64,000 bases of DNA from Halostagnicola larsenii XH-48. GTDB taxonomy: Archaea > Halobacteriota > Halobacteria > Halobacteriales > Natrialbaceae. The notes below the pieces were generated by a model that saw only the letters and a program-made list of their open reading frames with translations, did no database searches and was not told where the DNA came from. The stretch lies in the NCBI RefSeq assembly GCF_000517625.1, contig NZ_CP007055.1:1860001-1924000 (forward strand), in the 5' to 3' direction. The stretch's first letter is position 1; each line of letters opens with the position of its first letter. The position numbers and the translations under genes are program-made. Positions 1 through 9,179 of this stretch are shown here, in pieces.

Positions 1-40
1 GAAACGAACCTTCTTGTATCCGCTCGGACTACGACCTCGC

Positions 41-1384
41 ATGGGTCTGTTTGACCGGTTACGGGGCGATGGAAGCCCTCGAGTCGCGTTTATCGGAGTT
101 GATGGTGTTCCGTACAGTCTTCTCAGGGACAACGAAGAGCGGTTCCCGAACTTCGCGGCGCTCGCGTCGGACGGGACCGCAAGCGAGATCTCGAGCATCG
201 TACCGCCGGAGTCCAGCGCCTGCTGGCCCTCGCTGACCACCGGGATGAACCCCGGCGAGACCGGCGTCTACGGCTTTCAGGATCGGGAGGTCGGCACCTA
301 CGATACCTACGTCCCGATGGGCAACGAGGTGCAAGCCACCCGCGTCTGGGACCGCGTCCAGGAGGACGGACGAAATGCGACGGTGATGAACGTGCCGGTC
401 ACGTTCCCGCCCCAGCGAAACGTCCAGCGGATGGTTTCTGGCTTTCTCTCCCCCGGCCTCGAGAAAGCGGCCTACCCCGACGACGTTCGAGACACCCTCG
501 AGGGATTCGAATATCGGATCGACGTCAACCCGAAACTCGGCCATCAGGAGGACAAACGCGAGTTCATCGAAGACGCACACGCGACGGTCGACGCGCGATA
601 CGAGGCGTTCAAACACTACATCGAGGAAGACGACTGGGACCTCTTTTTCGGCGTCTTCATGACGACCGACCGGGTCAACCACTTCCTGTTCAAAGACTAC
701 GAGCGCGACGGCGAGTTCCGCGAGGAGTTCCTCGAGTTCTACGAGAAGGTCGACGACTACATCGGTAAGCTACGCGAGGCGCTTCCCGAAGATGTCACGC
801 TCATCGTCGCCTCCGATCACGGCTTCACCAGCCTCGATCACGAGGTTCACTTCAACGAGTGGCTTCGGGAGAACGACTGGCTCTCCTTCCGGACCGACGA
901 ACCGGAGGAACTGGACGATATCGCCGACGAGACCAAAGCCTACTCGTTCATTCCGGGTCGGTTCTACATCAACCTCGAGGGGCGAGAGCCCCGCGGGTCG
1001 GTCCCCGAATCGGAGTACGACGAAGTTCGCGACGAGCTCAAGGCCGAACTCGAGGCCCTCGAAGGACCCGACGGCCGCAAGGTGGTCGATCGCGTCGTCG
1101 AGAAGGAAGCCGCCTTCCGCGGCGACCACGATGAGATCGCGCCCGATCTGGTCGCGATCCCGACGAAGGGATTCGATCTCAAGTCCGGCTTCAAGGCCGA
1201 TTCGGAGGTGTTCACGACGGGACCGCGAAACGGCATGCACAGCTTCGACGACACGTCGCTGTACGTCGACGATCCGAACGTGACCATCGACGACGCCGAC
1301 CTCTACGATATCGCGCCGACGATCCTCGATCTGATGGAGATCGAGTACAGTCGCGGCGAGTTCGACGGCGCGAGCCTGGTATAG
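41..1384 (+). CDS. Alkaline phosphatase superfamily phosphodiesterase / nucleotide pyrophosphatase-like protein
   Basis: 447 aa. Predicted metal-dependent phosphodiesterase or phosphomutase-type enzyme of the alkaline phosphatase fold. Visible metal and nucleophile motifs: an early Asp in FIGVDGVPYS (about residue 18), a Ser/Thr nucleophile region in CWPSLTTGMNPGETG (about 60-75), the pair D...H in TTDRVNHFLF (about 210-218), VASDHGF (about 257-263) and a late His in GMHSFDDTS (about 398). No signal peptide or membrane segment, so it is probably cytoplasmic. ATG at 41 begins the conserved MGLFDRL; a TTG 27 bp upstream is less likely. Haloarchaeal members are often called AP4A hydrolase-like or sulfatase-like; the substrate cannot be told from sequence. 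Confidence 0.85.
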   Translation: MGLFDRLRGDGSPRVAFIGVDGVPYSLLRDNEERFPNFAALASDGTASEISSIVPPESSACWPSLTTGMNPGETGVYGFQDREVGTYDTYVPMGNEVQATRVWDRVQEDGRNATVMNVPVTFPPQRNVQRMVSGFLSPGLEKAAYPDDVRDTLEGFEYRIDVNPKLGHQEDKREFIEDAHATVDARYEAFKHYIEEDDWDLFFGVFMTTDRVNHFLFKDYERDGEFREEFLEFYEKVDDYIGKLREALPEDVTLIVASDHGFTSLDHEVHFNEWLRENDWLSFRTDEPEELDDIADETKAYSFIPGRFYINLEGREPRGSVPESEYDEVRDELKAELEALEGPDGRKVVDRVVEKEAAFRGDHDEIAPDLVAIPTKGFDLKSGFKADSEVFTTGPRNGMHSFDDTSLYVDDPNVTIDDADLYDIAPTILDLMEIEYSRGEFDGASLV

Positions 1385-1453
1385 TCTGGCTCAGTGCTCG
1401 AGAACCGGGCGCACGATCGATTCCATTTTCAGCGTGAGGCGGCGAACGTAGCT

Positions 1454-1945
1454 ATGAGCGATCCGACGACGACCAGCGACGGCGGCGAACGGAAAGACGA
1501 TATCGACGAGCGAGAGCGCACCCTCGAGGAAATCATCCACGCCCGCGGCCACGAGAACGTCAGCGCCGAGCACGCGAGCACGTTCGAGGTTTCGACCGAC
1601 GACTTTCTGACCCCTGCCGGCGACTGTATCCTCGCGATCGAGGCCGACCGCGCACCAGCGGATTTCGACCCGGAATTCGTCGCCGCCTGCCAACAGCGCG
1701 ATGCGACGATCACGGTCACGCTCGAGGCCGACGGCCACCGGGATTCGGTCCGCGGTCGCGGCGACCCGGAACTCGAGTTCTCGAGCGAGCGCAGCGCGGT
1801 GGGTCGGACGAGCGAGTACGTCGACGAGCGGACGATCGCGCTCGAGTCGGAACACGCCGCGGAGGGGTTCGATCGGGACCTCGTCGATTCGCTGGCCGCG
1901 GGCGCGGACGTGACCGTGACGATCACCGTGTCCGTGGACGATTGA
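1454..1945 (+). CDS. DUF371 family protein
   Basis: 163 aa. I recognise the archaeal DUF371 signature: HARGHENVSAEHASTFEVS followed by LTPAGDCILAIEADRAP. The function of the family is unknown. The first 20 residues are a disordered acidic lead-in. ATG 1454 is preferred over an upstream in-frame start at 1394 because a T-rich element (attccattttc, about 1421-1431) lies at the right distance for a leaderless transcript. It lies between the phosphodiesterase and nth, all on the same strand. Confidence 0.82.
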   Translation: MSDPTTTSDGGERKDDIDERERTLEEIIHARGHENVSAEHASTFEVSTDDFLTPAGDCILAIEADRAPADFDPEFVAACQQRDATITVTLEADGHRDSVRGRGDPELEFSSERSAVGRTSEYVDERTIALESEHAAEGFDRDLVDSLAAGADVTVTITVSVDD

Positions 1946-2042
1946 GCGCGACTGAGCGTTAGAAGCGGTGGAGGGAGAAACTCGATGATCCTCGAGGGAG
2001 CGATCCAGTGGGGTTTTGCCCGCTCGAGCGCTACCTGAATAC

Positions 2043-2870
2043 ATGAGCGAAGACCCGGAACCGTCGCGCAACATCAGCGGCGGTCTCGAGGGTGGCGGCG
2101 TCGCGGCGGAGTTCGACCCGGCGGAGGCTGAGACGCGCGCGGAGGCGGTCGTCGACAGGCTCGGCGAACTGTACTGGCAGAAGACCTACGGCGGGCAGGA
2201 CGCCTTCACCTGTCTCGTCCGCACGATTTTGAGCCAGAACACGAGCGATAAGGCCAGCCAGCCCGCACACGACGCGCTGCTCGAGCGCTACGGTACGGAC
2301 GATTCGGGAGACGCCGACGCTGATCTCGCCGAGGCGCTCGCGAACGCAACACAGAGCGAACTCGCCGAGACGATCAGTTCCGCGGGACTGTACAACCAGA
2401 AGTCGGAGACGATCATCGACACGGCCGAGTGGGTCCTCGAGGAGTTCGGTTCCGCGGCGGCGTTCGACGCCTTCGTCAAGGACGAGCCGCCGGAGACGGT
2501 TCGCGAGACGCTGCTGTCGGTTCGCGGCGTCGGCCCGAAGACGGCCGACTGCGTGTTGCTCTTCGCGGGCGGTCGCGGCGGCGTCTTTCCCGTCGACACT
2601 CACGTCCACCGCATCGTTCGACGGCTTGGAATCGCCCCGCCCGACGCGGATCACGAGGGCGTCCGCGAGGTCGTCGAACGCGACGTGCCGGCGACCAAAT
2701 GCGGCTTCGGACACACCGCGATGATCCAGTTCGGCCGCGAGTACTGCACCGCGCGCAACCCGGCGTGTCTCGAGGATCCGGACGCGTGCCCGATGGGCGA
2801 CCTGTGTGACCAGGTCGGCGTCTATCCGGCGACCGGAGAGGTCGTCGACCCGTCCGAAACGCTCGAGTGA
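2043..2870 (+). CDS. nth: Endonuclease III (bifunctional DNA glycosylase/AP lyase)
   Basis: 275 aa. Base excision repair enzyme that removes oxidised pyrimidines and cleaves the abasic site. Helix-hairpin-helix LLSVRGVGPKTADCVLLF (about 157-174) carries the catalytic Lys; the catalytic Asp lies in VFPVDTHVHRIVRRLG (about 180-195). The C terminus holds four Cys for a 4Fe-4S cluster, with spacing C-x6-C-x6-C-x5-C; the middle gap is longer than the usual x2. The first 25 residues are a haloarchaeal extension. A T-rich element about 27 bp before ATG 2043 suits a leaderless start. BluB follows 69 bp downstream on the same strand. Confidence 0.95.
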   Translation: MSEDPEPSRNISGGLEGGGVAAEFDPAEAETRAEAVVDRLGELYWQKTYGGQDAFTCLVRTILSQNTSDKASQPAHDALLERYGTDDSGDADADLAEALANATQSELAETISSAGLYNQKSETIIDTAEWVLEEFGSAAAFDAFVKDEPPETVRETLLSVRGVGPKTADCVLLFAGGRGGVFPVDTHVHRIVRRLGIAPPDADHEGVREVVERDVPATKCGFGHTAMIQFGREYCTARNPACLEDPDACPMGDLCDQVGVYPATGEVVDPSETLE

Positions 2871-2938
2871 GTCGATGCGAGCGGCCACCACCGGTTGATT
2901 TCGACGCGGCTTTGCCAGAGCCGTGTGCTACCGAACGC

Positions 2939-3664
2939 ATGGTCGAATTCACGGACGCCGACCGCGAGGGCGTCTACAAAGCGATCTACGCTCGACGGGA
3001 CATCCGCCGGTTTCGAGACGACCCGATCCCAGACCCAGTGCTCGAGCGACTTCTCGAGGCCGCCCATCACGCGCCGAGCGTCGGCTTCTCGCAGCCGTGG
3101 GATCTGATCGTAATCGAAGAGCGAGAGACCAAACGTGGGGTGAAATCGATCGCGGATCGCGCCATCGCAGCGGCCAGAGAAGGGTACAAGGAACCGCGAC
3201 GATCCGAGTACGCCGCCCTCAAACTCGAGGGTATCCTCGAATCGCCGGTCAACATCTGTGTGACCTGCGACCCGACGCGTGGTGCGCCCCACGTTCTGGG
3301 GCGAAGTTCGATGAAACGCACGGACGTCTACTCGACGTGTCTGGCCGTCCAGAACCTCTGGTTGGCCGCTCGAGCGGAAGGCGTCGGCGTCGGTTGGGTG
3401 AGCGTGCTCTATCCGTCCGAACTGCAGGAACTGCTCGGGATTCCGCCGCACGTGAAACCGATCGCGTACCTGTGTTTCGGATATCCCGAGAACGGGTTCC
3501 CGGACGAGCCGGTGCTCGAGACGGCAGGGTGGCGCGAGCGACTCGACAGCGAGACGATCGTCCACGAGGAGTGTTGGGAGTCGAGACCACAGTACGAGGC
3601 CGGCCGCGAGGGAGACGGGGTATCGCGGTGCTCCGAGGGCGGATCACCGATCGGTAGCGAGTAA
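2939..3664 (+). CDS. bluB: 5,6-dimethylbenzimidazole synthase (BluB), nitroreductase fold
   Basis: 241 aa. Flavin-dependent enzyme that fragments reduced FMN to make the lower ligand of cobalamin. The family pattern is clear: YARRDIRRFRDDPI near the N terminus, AAHHAPSVGFSQPWD (about 42-56), then CDPTRGAPHVLGR and YSTCLAVQNLWLAARAEGVG (about 105-150). The ATG at 2939 starts MVEFTDADRE; an in-frame GTG at 2867 overlaps the nth stop but adds an unconserved 24-residue leader. No other cobalamin gene is in the window. The last codons lie in the first unit of a degenerate tandem repeat, so the final 20 or so residues are unlikely to be conserved. Confidence 0.92.
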   Translation: MVEFTDADREGVYKAIYARRDIRRFRDDPIPDPVLERLLEAAHHAPSVGFSQPWDLIVIEERETKRGVKSIADRAIAAAREGYKEPRRSEYAALKLEGILESPVNICVTCDPTRGAPHVLGRSSMKRTDVYSTCLAVQNLWLAARAEGVGVGWVSVLYPSELQELLGIPPHVKPIAYLCFGYPENGFPDEPVLETAGWRERLDSETIVHEECWESRPQYEAGREGDGVSRCSEGGSPIGSE

Positions 3665-3780
3665 CCTGAGGCGGATCCGGTCGATAGCGAGCGGGTTGGG
3701 ACGACTCCGATCGGCAGCGAGTGACTTGTGAAGGCCGATCGGTAGCGAGTGATTCGGGACGACTCCGACCGGAAGCGAGG
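3647..3780. repeat. Degenerate tandem repeat after bluB
   Basis: Five copies of a unit close to CCGATCGGTAGCGAGTGAC are seen at about 3647-3665, 3677-3693, 3707-3725, 3735-3752 and 3766-3780. The last three sit in a longer partly repeated unit containing GGGACGACTCCGA. The first copy encodes the C terminus of BluB (PIGSE-stop), so the array has grown from or into the coding end. No ORF or hairpin explains it. Confidence 0.75.
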
Positions 3781-3833
3781 AGCTTTCGAACGGTCCGCAT
3801 GGGATTGTACGCGACCGTTTCGAACTTCACAAC

Positions 3834-3842
3834 CGTTTTATG
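3834..3842 (+). promoter_or_regulatory. TATA box of the ABC importer operon
   Basis: CGTTTTATG is centred about 30 bp before the ATG at 3870, the spacing expected if transcription starts at or next to the start codon (leaderless mRNA). Confidence 0.6.
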
Positions 3843-3869
3843 TTGCACTCGGATAGGGCCGGGTCACCA

Positions 3870-5012
3870 ATGGCTGCAGACCCGACACGGGTTGCAGAGA
3901 CGAGGGGAGTTGAGACGGAACCAACAACCGAATCGACGAGCGGCGTCTCTCGACGGGGGATGCTAGCCGGCGTTGCGGCCGGATCGGCCGCGGGGCTGGC
4001 AGGGTGTACGCGGATTTTCGGCGGCGACTCCACGGCGTCCGGCGAGACGCTGACCGTCTGCGTCTGGAGTGGGAACTACGCGGATCGGTTCAAGGAGGCA
4101 GTCGTCCCGATGTACGAGGACGAACACGACGTGACGCTGCAGGTCGAGACCGGCTGGAACAACATCCTCGCGAACATCAGGCAATCGCAGGGGTCTCCGC
4201 CGTACGACGTCACCGTCACGGACGGCAACTTCTACTACCGCGGCCGGCAAGAGGGGCTCTTCGAGTCGATCCGAACGGAAAACGTTCCTCACCTCGAGGA
4301 GACGATCGACTACTACAGCGAGTTCCGCCCGACGGAGTACGGCATGCCGGTCGACGGCGCGCCGTGTAACATCATCTACCGGGAGGACCTCGACTTCGAA
4401 CCGACCGAATGGGGTGACCTCTCCTCGAGCGAGGTCGCGGATAGCCGAGGAATCGGTATCGACACCGGCTTCTGGTGGTTCCCGGTCCACGCCGCCGCGA
4501 TGGGCATGGACGACAGCGAAGCTGCGGGCGAACTCTACGACGAATCCCTCCACGCGGAGGTCTTCGACGAGATCCGAAACTGGAACGTCCAGAGCTGGGC
4601 CAGCAGCGGACAGGACATCTGGCAGGCGTTCGACAGCGGGACGATAGACGTCGCGCAGTGGTACTTCGAACAAACGGCTTACGACATCGGCGACTACGAC
4701 GGGCTCACGCACACGTTGCCCGAGGAGACCACCGGCTACCTCAACCACTGGTGCGTGACCAGCGGCACCGACAAGCGAGACCGCGGCGAGGAGTTCATCG
4801 ACTTCCTCATGCGACCCGAAGTCCAGACCGAGTGGTCGAAATCGAGCCCGGCGCTGTTTTGCAACGCCGACATGGAGTACGCGAACGACCTCGGCGAGCA
4901 GCTTCCGACGAGCGCCGAGGACGCACAGAACATCGCCTTCCCCGACTGGGAGTACCTCATCGACTACTACGACGAGTTCGAGTCCGAGTACTCGAGCATC
5001 CGAAACGACTGA
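3870..5012 (+). CDS. Tat-exported lipoprotein, polyamine-type ABC substrate-binding protein
   Basis: 380 aa. Extracellular binding protein of the PotD/PotF type. The N terminus has a twin-arginine motif (SRRGML, residues 27-32), a hydrophobic stretch and a lipobox LAGC with Cys46, so it should be exported folded and lipid-anchored, as is usual in haloarchaea. The mature part follows the spermidine/putrescine-binding fold (start LTVCVWSGNYADRF, middle GMPVDGAPCNIIYRED, end WEYLIDYYDEFESEY). ATG 3870 is chosen from the TATA box spacing; an upstream ATG at 3840 lies inside that box. First gene of a four-gene operon. The true ligand (polyamine, thiamine, iron chelate) is not decided by sequence. 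Confidence 0.88.
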   Translation: MAADPTRVAETRGVETEPTTESTSGVSRRGMLAGVAAGSAAGLAGCTRIFGGDSTASGETLTVCVWSGNYADRFKEAVVPMYEDEHDVTLQVETGWNNILANIRQSQGSPPYDVTVTDGNFYYRGRQEGLFESIRTENVPHLEETIDYYSEFRPTEYGMPVDGAPCNIIYREDLDFEPTEWGDLSSSEVADSRGIGIDTGFWWFPVHAAAMGMDDSEAAGELYDESLHAEVFDEIRNWNVQSWASSGQDIWQAFDSGTIDVAQWYFEQTAYDIGDYDGLTHTLPEETTGYLNHWCVTSGTDKRDRGEEFIDFLMRPEVQTEWSKSSPALFCNADMEYANDLGEQLPTSAEDAQNIAFPDWEYLIDYYDEFESEYSSIRND

Positions 5013-5017
5013 AGCCA

Positions 5018-6154
5018 ATGTCAGAAATAGAACTCTCCGGACTGGAGAAGCGCTACGGCGACGAACTCGCGGTCGAGGACGTCTCCGTGACGATCGAGGA
5101 CGGCGAACTGCTCTGTCTGCTGGGTCCAAGCGGCAGCGGCAAATCGACGACGCTGCGCATGATCGCCGGCCTCACGTCACCGACCGACGGTGAGGTCCAC
5201 ATCGGCGAGGACGACGTCACCGATCGGCCGGCCTACGACCGAACCACCGCGACCGTGTTCCAGGACTGGGCGCTGTTTCCTCACAAGACCGTCCTCGAGA
5301 ACGTCGCCTTCGGGCTGCGGATGCGGTCGGTGTCGAAAGACGAGCGCCAAGAGCGCGCCCGCGAGATGTTAGACCGCGTCGAGATGGTGGATCACGCCGA
5401 CGACGACCCGACGAACCTGAGCGGCGGGCAGAAACAGCGGGTCGCGCTCGCGCGCTCGCTGGCGGTCAACCCGGACGTCCTCCTGCTCGACGAACCGCTG
5501 TCGAACCTCGACAAGCGCCTGCGCGAGGACATGCAGATCGAACTCCGCGAGATCCACGAGGATCTCGAGAAGACGTTCGTCCACGTCACGCACGATCAGG
5601 ACGAGGCCTTCACGCTGGCCGACCGGATCGGTATCATGGCCGACGGCGAACTGATTCAGGTTGGGAATCCCCACGAGGTCTACGAGAACCCGAAGAACCG
5701 GTTCATCGAGGGGTTCCTTGGTGACACGAACTTCGTCGCGGGCGAGGTCGCGCGGACGACGGCCGACTCCGTCGTCGTCGAAACGGAACTGGGCCAGGAT
5801 ATCGTCCTCCCGAGCGACAACGGCGACGCGCTCGCTTCGGGAGAGTCGGTGACGGTGTCGCTTCGACCCGAGGTCCTCTCGATCGGCGCGAACGCGGATC
5901 CGGTTGACTCCGATCGAGCGGACGCGGCTGTCGCCGACGGCGGGCCGACGAACGAGATCGTCGGGTCCGTCGAGAACGTCATCTATCGCGGGTCGACGGT
6001 CCGTTACTCCGTGGCGGTCGACGGAAGCTCGGTGTTCGTCGAGCGAACGGTCGCCGACTCGGGTGCGTTCGACGCCGGCGACGACATCCGCATCCGCTGG
6101 GACGGCGCGGACGTACTTGCGTTCCGCGGGGACGGTACGAGGGTCGACCTGTAA
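5018..6154 (+). CDS. ABC transporter ATPase, PotA type
   Basis: 378 aa. Energises the importer. Walker A GPSGSGKST (about 35-43), Q-loop near FQDWALFPH, signature LSGGQKQRVALARS (about 132-145), Walker B LLLDEPLSNLD (about 154-164) and H-loop HVTHDQDEA are all intact. After about residue 235 comes a C-terminal TOBE-type regulatory domain of about 140 residues. It begins 5 bp after the binding-protein stop and ends 2 bp before the first permease, so the genes are one transcription unit. Confidence 0.94.
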   Translation: MSEIELSGLEKRYGDELAVEDVSVTIEDGELLCLLGPSGSGKSTTLRMIAGLTSPTDGEVHIGEDDVTDRPAYDRTTATVFQDWALFPHKTVLENVAFGLRMRSVSKDERQERAREMLDRVEMVDHADDDPTNLSGGQKQRVALARSLAVNPDVLLLDEPLSNLDKRLREDMQIELREIHEDLEKTFVHVTHDQDEAFTLADRIGIMADGELIQVGNPHEVYENPKNRFIEGFLGDTNFVAGEVARTTADSVVVETELGQDIVLPSDNGDALASGESVTVSLRPEVLSIGANADPVDSDRADAAVADGGPTNEIVGSVENVIYRGSTVRYSVAVDGSSVFVERTVADSGAFDAGDDIRIRWDGADVLAFRGDGTRVDL

Positions 6155-6156
6155 CC

Positions 6157-7083
6157 ATGTCCGGAACCGATTCGAACGCCGCGGCGTCGGGAGCGCTCGA
6201 GCGGGTCTGGAAGCCGCTTGCGGCGCGGTCGCGATCGAAACGAGCGTTGTTGCTCATGCTCCCGCTCGTCGCCTTCGAGCTTCTGATCTTCGTCGCGCCG
6301 TTCCTGATCTTGCTCCGGATCAGCGTCTCGGAGGCTGGCGATCGCGGGGCGGCCTACGCCGATGGGACGTGGTCGCTTGACGCGTACGCAGACGTCCTCA
6401 CGAGCGGCGTCGCGCGAGAAGTCATCGCCCACTCGTTTACGATCGGGATCGTCGCGACGGTGATCGCCGTCGCCGTCGCTTTGCTGTACGCCTACGCGAT
6501 CTGGCGAGCCGAGGGACTCCGTAAGTCGCTCTTGCTGTTCTCGGTCGTTCTCCCGCTGCTGACGACGCTGGTCGTCAAGACCTACGCCTTCCGGCCGCTG
6601 CTTTCTCCCACCGGGACGCTGAACTCCCTTCTGGAATCGCTCGGGCTGCTCTCGACGCCGCTCGAGATCGTGCCCGGGTTGGCGGGAGCGATCGTCGGAC
6701 AGGTGTACATCGTCCTCCCCTACGCCGTCCTGGCGATCTACAGCGTGCTGGCGACGATGGACTGGCAGTTAGTCGAGGCCGCGCGGGACCTCGGAGCGAG
6801 CCGCCCCCGCTCGGTCCTCGAGGTCGTCGTCCCGCAGGCGATGCCGGGGATCGTCGTCGCGACGGTGATCTCCTTCGCTTGGAGCGTCGGCTCGTACGCC
6901 GCACCGTTTCTCCTCGGCGACAACGTCACGTTCGCGATGCGGGTCGAAGGGCAGATCCTGCGTGACTTCCAGTGGCCGACGGCGACCGCGCTGTCGGTCG
7001 TGATGATCGGGGCGATGCTCGTGGTGATCGCTGCCCTCGTCACCGTCCTCTCGCGCTTCGGAGGTGAGATGGAATATGCGTAG
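6157..7083 (+). CDS. ABC transporter permease, PotB type
   Basis: 308 aa inner-membrane subunit with about six membrane helices. The first begins near residue 30 (ALLLMLPLVAFELLIF). The cytoplasmic coupling loop EAARDLGASRPRSVLEVVVPQAMPGI (about 205-230) matches the EAA motif that contacts the ATPase. Its last 8 bp overlap the start of the second permease, which implies translational coupling. Confidence 0.92.
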   Translation: MSGTDSNAAASGALERVWKPLAARSRSKRALLLMLPLVAFELLIFVAPFLILLRISVSEAGDRGAAYADGTWSLDAYADVLTSGVAREVIAHSFTIGIVATVIAVAVALLYAYAIWRAEGLRKSLLLFSVVLPLLTTLVVKTYAFRPLLSPTGTLNSLLESLGLLSTPLEIVPGLAGAIVGQVYIVLPYAVLAIYSVLATMDWQLVEAARDLGASRPRSVLEVVVPQAMPGIVVATVISFAWSVGSYAAPFLLGDNVTFAMRVEGQILRDFQWPTATALSVVMIGAMLVVIAALVTVLSRFGGEMEYA

Positions 7084-7879
7084 GGAACGACTCGAGACGG
7101 CCCTCTTCCGTGCGGGCTATCTCGCGGTGTTCGCGTTCATGCTGTTGCCGCTTGCCGTCGTCGTCGTGACGTCGTTCGGCGACTCCGGACAGCTCGCGTT
7201 CCCGCCGACGGGATTCTCGCTCACCTGGTACGAATCGTTCTTCAACCAGATCGACTGGCTGCGCGCGTTCGATAACAGCCTTCTCGTGGGCATCGGCACG
7301 GCGGTCGTCGCGACGATACTGGGCGTCACCGCCGCGTTCGGACAGGAGTTAGACGACGGTCCGCTGGGGCGGCTGCTCGCACCGCTAGTACTCCTGCCCA
7401 TGCTGATTCCGCCGGTTATCTTCGGCGTCACGCTGCTCGTGTACTTCAGCGAGTTCGACCTGCGAGGCTCCTACGCGAGCCTGATCCTTGCGCACACGCT
7501 GTGGGCGACGCCGCTCGTCTACTTCGTCATGCGGTCCGTCTTCAGCCGGTTCGACTGGCAGCAGTTAGACGCCTCCCACGACCTCGGTGCCGGTCCGGTG
7601 CGGTCGTTCGTCCACGTCGTCCTGCCGAACGTGAAACACGGCATCTTCGTCGGCGCGCTGCTCGCGTTCATCGTCAGTCTTCAGGAGTTCGTGATGGCGC
7701 TTTTCCTCTCGGATCACACCACCGAAACCATCCCAGTGGTCGCCTGGAGCCAACTCAGAAACTCGCTATCGCCGATGGTCAGCGTTGTCTCGACGTTCCT
7801 GATCCTGATCTCGCTCGGCGCGATCGTACTCGCCGCCGCAGCGACGAACCTGAACTGGCTGTCGAAACAACTGTCCTAA
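7076..7879 (+). CDS. ABC transporter permease, PotC type
   Basis: 267 aa, about six membrane helices. The EAA loop appears as LDASHDLGAGPVRSFVHVVLPNV (split here as DASHDLGAGPVR and SFVHVVLPNV). The ATG at 7076 is preferred over a GTG at 7064 because GGAGGTGA at 7060-7067 is an unusually good Shine-Dalgarno sequence for it; that ribosome-binding site lies inside the preceding permease gene. Last gene of the importer operon; an AT-rich stretch (gaaatatttta) follows and may end transcription. Confidence 0.92.
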   Translation: MRRERLETALFRAGYLAVFAFMLLPLAVVVVTSFGDSGQLAFPPTGFSLTWYESFFNQIDWLRAFDNSLLVGIGTAVVATILGVTAAFGQELDDGPLGRLLAPLVLLPMLIPPVIFGVTLLVYFSEFDLRGSYASLILAHTLWATPLVYFVMRSVFSRFDWQQLDASHDLGAGPVRSFVHVVLPNVKHGIFVGALLAFIVSLQEFVMALFLSDHTTETIPVVAWSQLRNSLSPMVSVVSTFLILISLGAIVLAAAATNLNWLSKQLS

Positions 7880-7917
7880 TCGGGCGCTCGAGCGACGCGA
7901 AGATGTATTGAAATATT

Positions 7918-8277
7918 TTACCCGGTATCGAGGATGTCCAGATCCGAATCAAGCCCGATAATGGTCGAAAGGGACGACTCCAATCCGTCGAGTCGGTCGG
8001 TTGGCTCCACCAGCTGGCGTTCCCGATCGTACGTGATTACCTTCGCGTCTGCCAACTTTGGAACGTGTTGATGAACTACTGAAAGATGTATCCGGCTCAC
8101 CGTCTCACTCGGCACGTCGGTGATCGACATGCGGTGATTGTGCCGTACGATCTCCTTCGTCAGGTCGTTCAGCGTTAACGCCCGTCGGTCTTTCAGGAGG
8201 ATTGCAAGGACGATTCGACGGTGTTCGACGCGACACAATTCAAGAACCGTATCGAGTTCGCCCGTCGCATCACTCAT
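7918..8277 (-). CDS. DUF7344-type winged-helix regulator
   Basis: 119 aa. Small predicted DNA-binding protein. The pattern LCRVEHRRIVLAILLKDRRALTLNDLTKEI followed by VVHQHVPKLADAKVITYDRERQLVEPT is the haloarchaeal winged-helix family usually labelled DUF7344 (the motif is given in two parts, residues about 14-43 and 68-94). It converges on the importer operon, 38 bp from its stop. Targets unknown. Confidence 0.8.
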   Translation of the reverse strand: MSDATGELDTVLELCRVEHRRIVLAILLKDRRALTLNDLTKEIVRHNHRMSITDVPSETVSRIHLSVVHQHVPKLADAKVITYDRERQLVEPTDRLDGLESSLSTIIGLDSDLDILDTG

Positions 8278-8380
8278 TTATACGGGTAGATGGCTACGTG
8301 TCTTTAGAACGCATCCTTCTATAGAAGGGTGTTTTACACGGGAATTGACATGGTTTCCCCACCAGCCTCGTCCGCCGTTG

Positions 8381-9028
8381 TCACTCCGAAGTCACGACGA
8401 GGGTCTGTTCGACCAGTGATCGGTATCCGCGGTGTAACAGTTCCGAGAGAGATTGGGGCGTGATATCGAGTTCAGCGGCGACATCCGCGAGGGCCACGTC
8501 CGCGGAGTCGAAGTACTCCATCTCGTACGCAGCCAACAACGCGTCGTGTTGTTTTCGTGTCAACCCGTACTGACTCCCCGTTCGCGGCTGTGTGAGTTCG
8601 TGGAGGCGAACGAGTTGAAACGGAATCTCCCGTTGGTCACAATAGTCCTGAAACTGGCTGAGGTCCTCGTGCTCGTCGAAGCGGATACAGAGCGTCCAAC
8701 CGTTGTACTGTCCACTGGCCTCGAGGATCGTCGCACCGACATGGGTGTATGCGTAAACGATGGTATCGGTATTTTCGGTCCAATCGGCTCGGAACAACGT
8801 GGATCGATCGAAGTCATCTAACCGACGGAGATTGCGAACCGACGGATCGGTTTCGGTGACGGTTTCAAACTCGTCGATGTCGTCGCCGTTCACCCAAAAA
8901 TACGGTGCGAGCAACTCTTCGGTAGCAACGACGCGTTCGATTTCGATGACCACGTCGGGAAGCTCTTCTAACGTGTCCTGGAGCGCGAACGCCTCTGCGG
9001 GAATGTCGAACTCTCCGAACAGGCTCAT
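8381..9028 (-). CDS. HTH-10 (bacterio-opsin activator-like) transcriptional regulator
   Basis: 215 aa. The N-terminal two thirds form a haloarchaeal sensor-like domain; the C-terminal 55 residues are the HTH-10 domain, starting at YGLTRKQHDALLAAYEMEYF and continuing ALADVAAELDITPQSLSELL, the typical recognition region. The signal sensed and the target genes are unknown. Same strand as the DUF7344 gene, 103 bp upstream of it. A second HTH-10 protein lies at 37.4 kb. Confidence 0.88.
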   Translation of the reverse strand: MSLFGEFDIPAEAFALQDTLEELPDVVIEIERVVATEELLAPYFWVNGDDIDEFETVTETDPSVRNLRRLDDFDRSTLFRADWTENTDTIVYAYTHVGATILEASGQYNGWTLCIRFDEHEDLSQFQDYCDQREIPFQLVRLHELTQPRTGSQYGLTRKQHDALLAAYEMEYFDSADVALADVAAELDITPQSLSELLHRGYRSLVEQTLVVTSE

Positions 9029-9179
9029 ATCGGACGGTACGTCGTCACTGGAGAAAGGTACAGTGATCGTTCCGCTTGACGAAACAAAACCGAGATCGAT
9101 CCGTTAGCGAGATCAACAGCGTCTGCTGCTGGCGCGTAGGTTGTGAACAACGCTCCGGCGGCTTGACCGCGGGGGGCGT

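Noticed and set aside
4475-5017. 181-codon extension upstream of the ABC ATPase start
   Set aside because: It overlaps the binding-protein gene in another frame, is Arg-rich and unlike any ABC protein; ATG 5018 starts the true domain.
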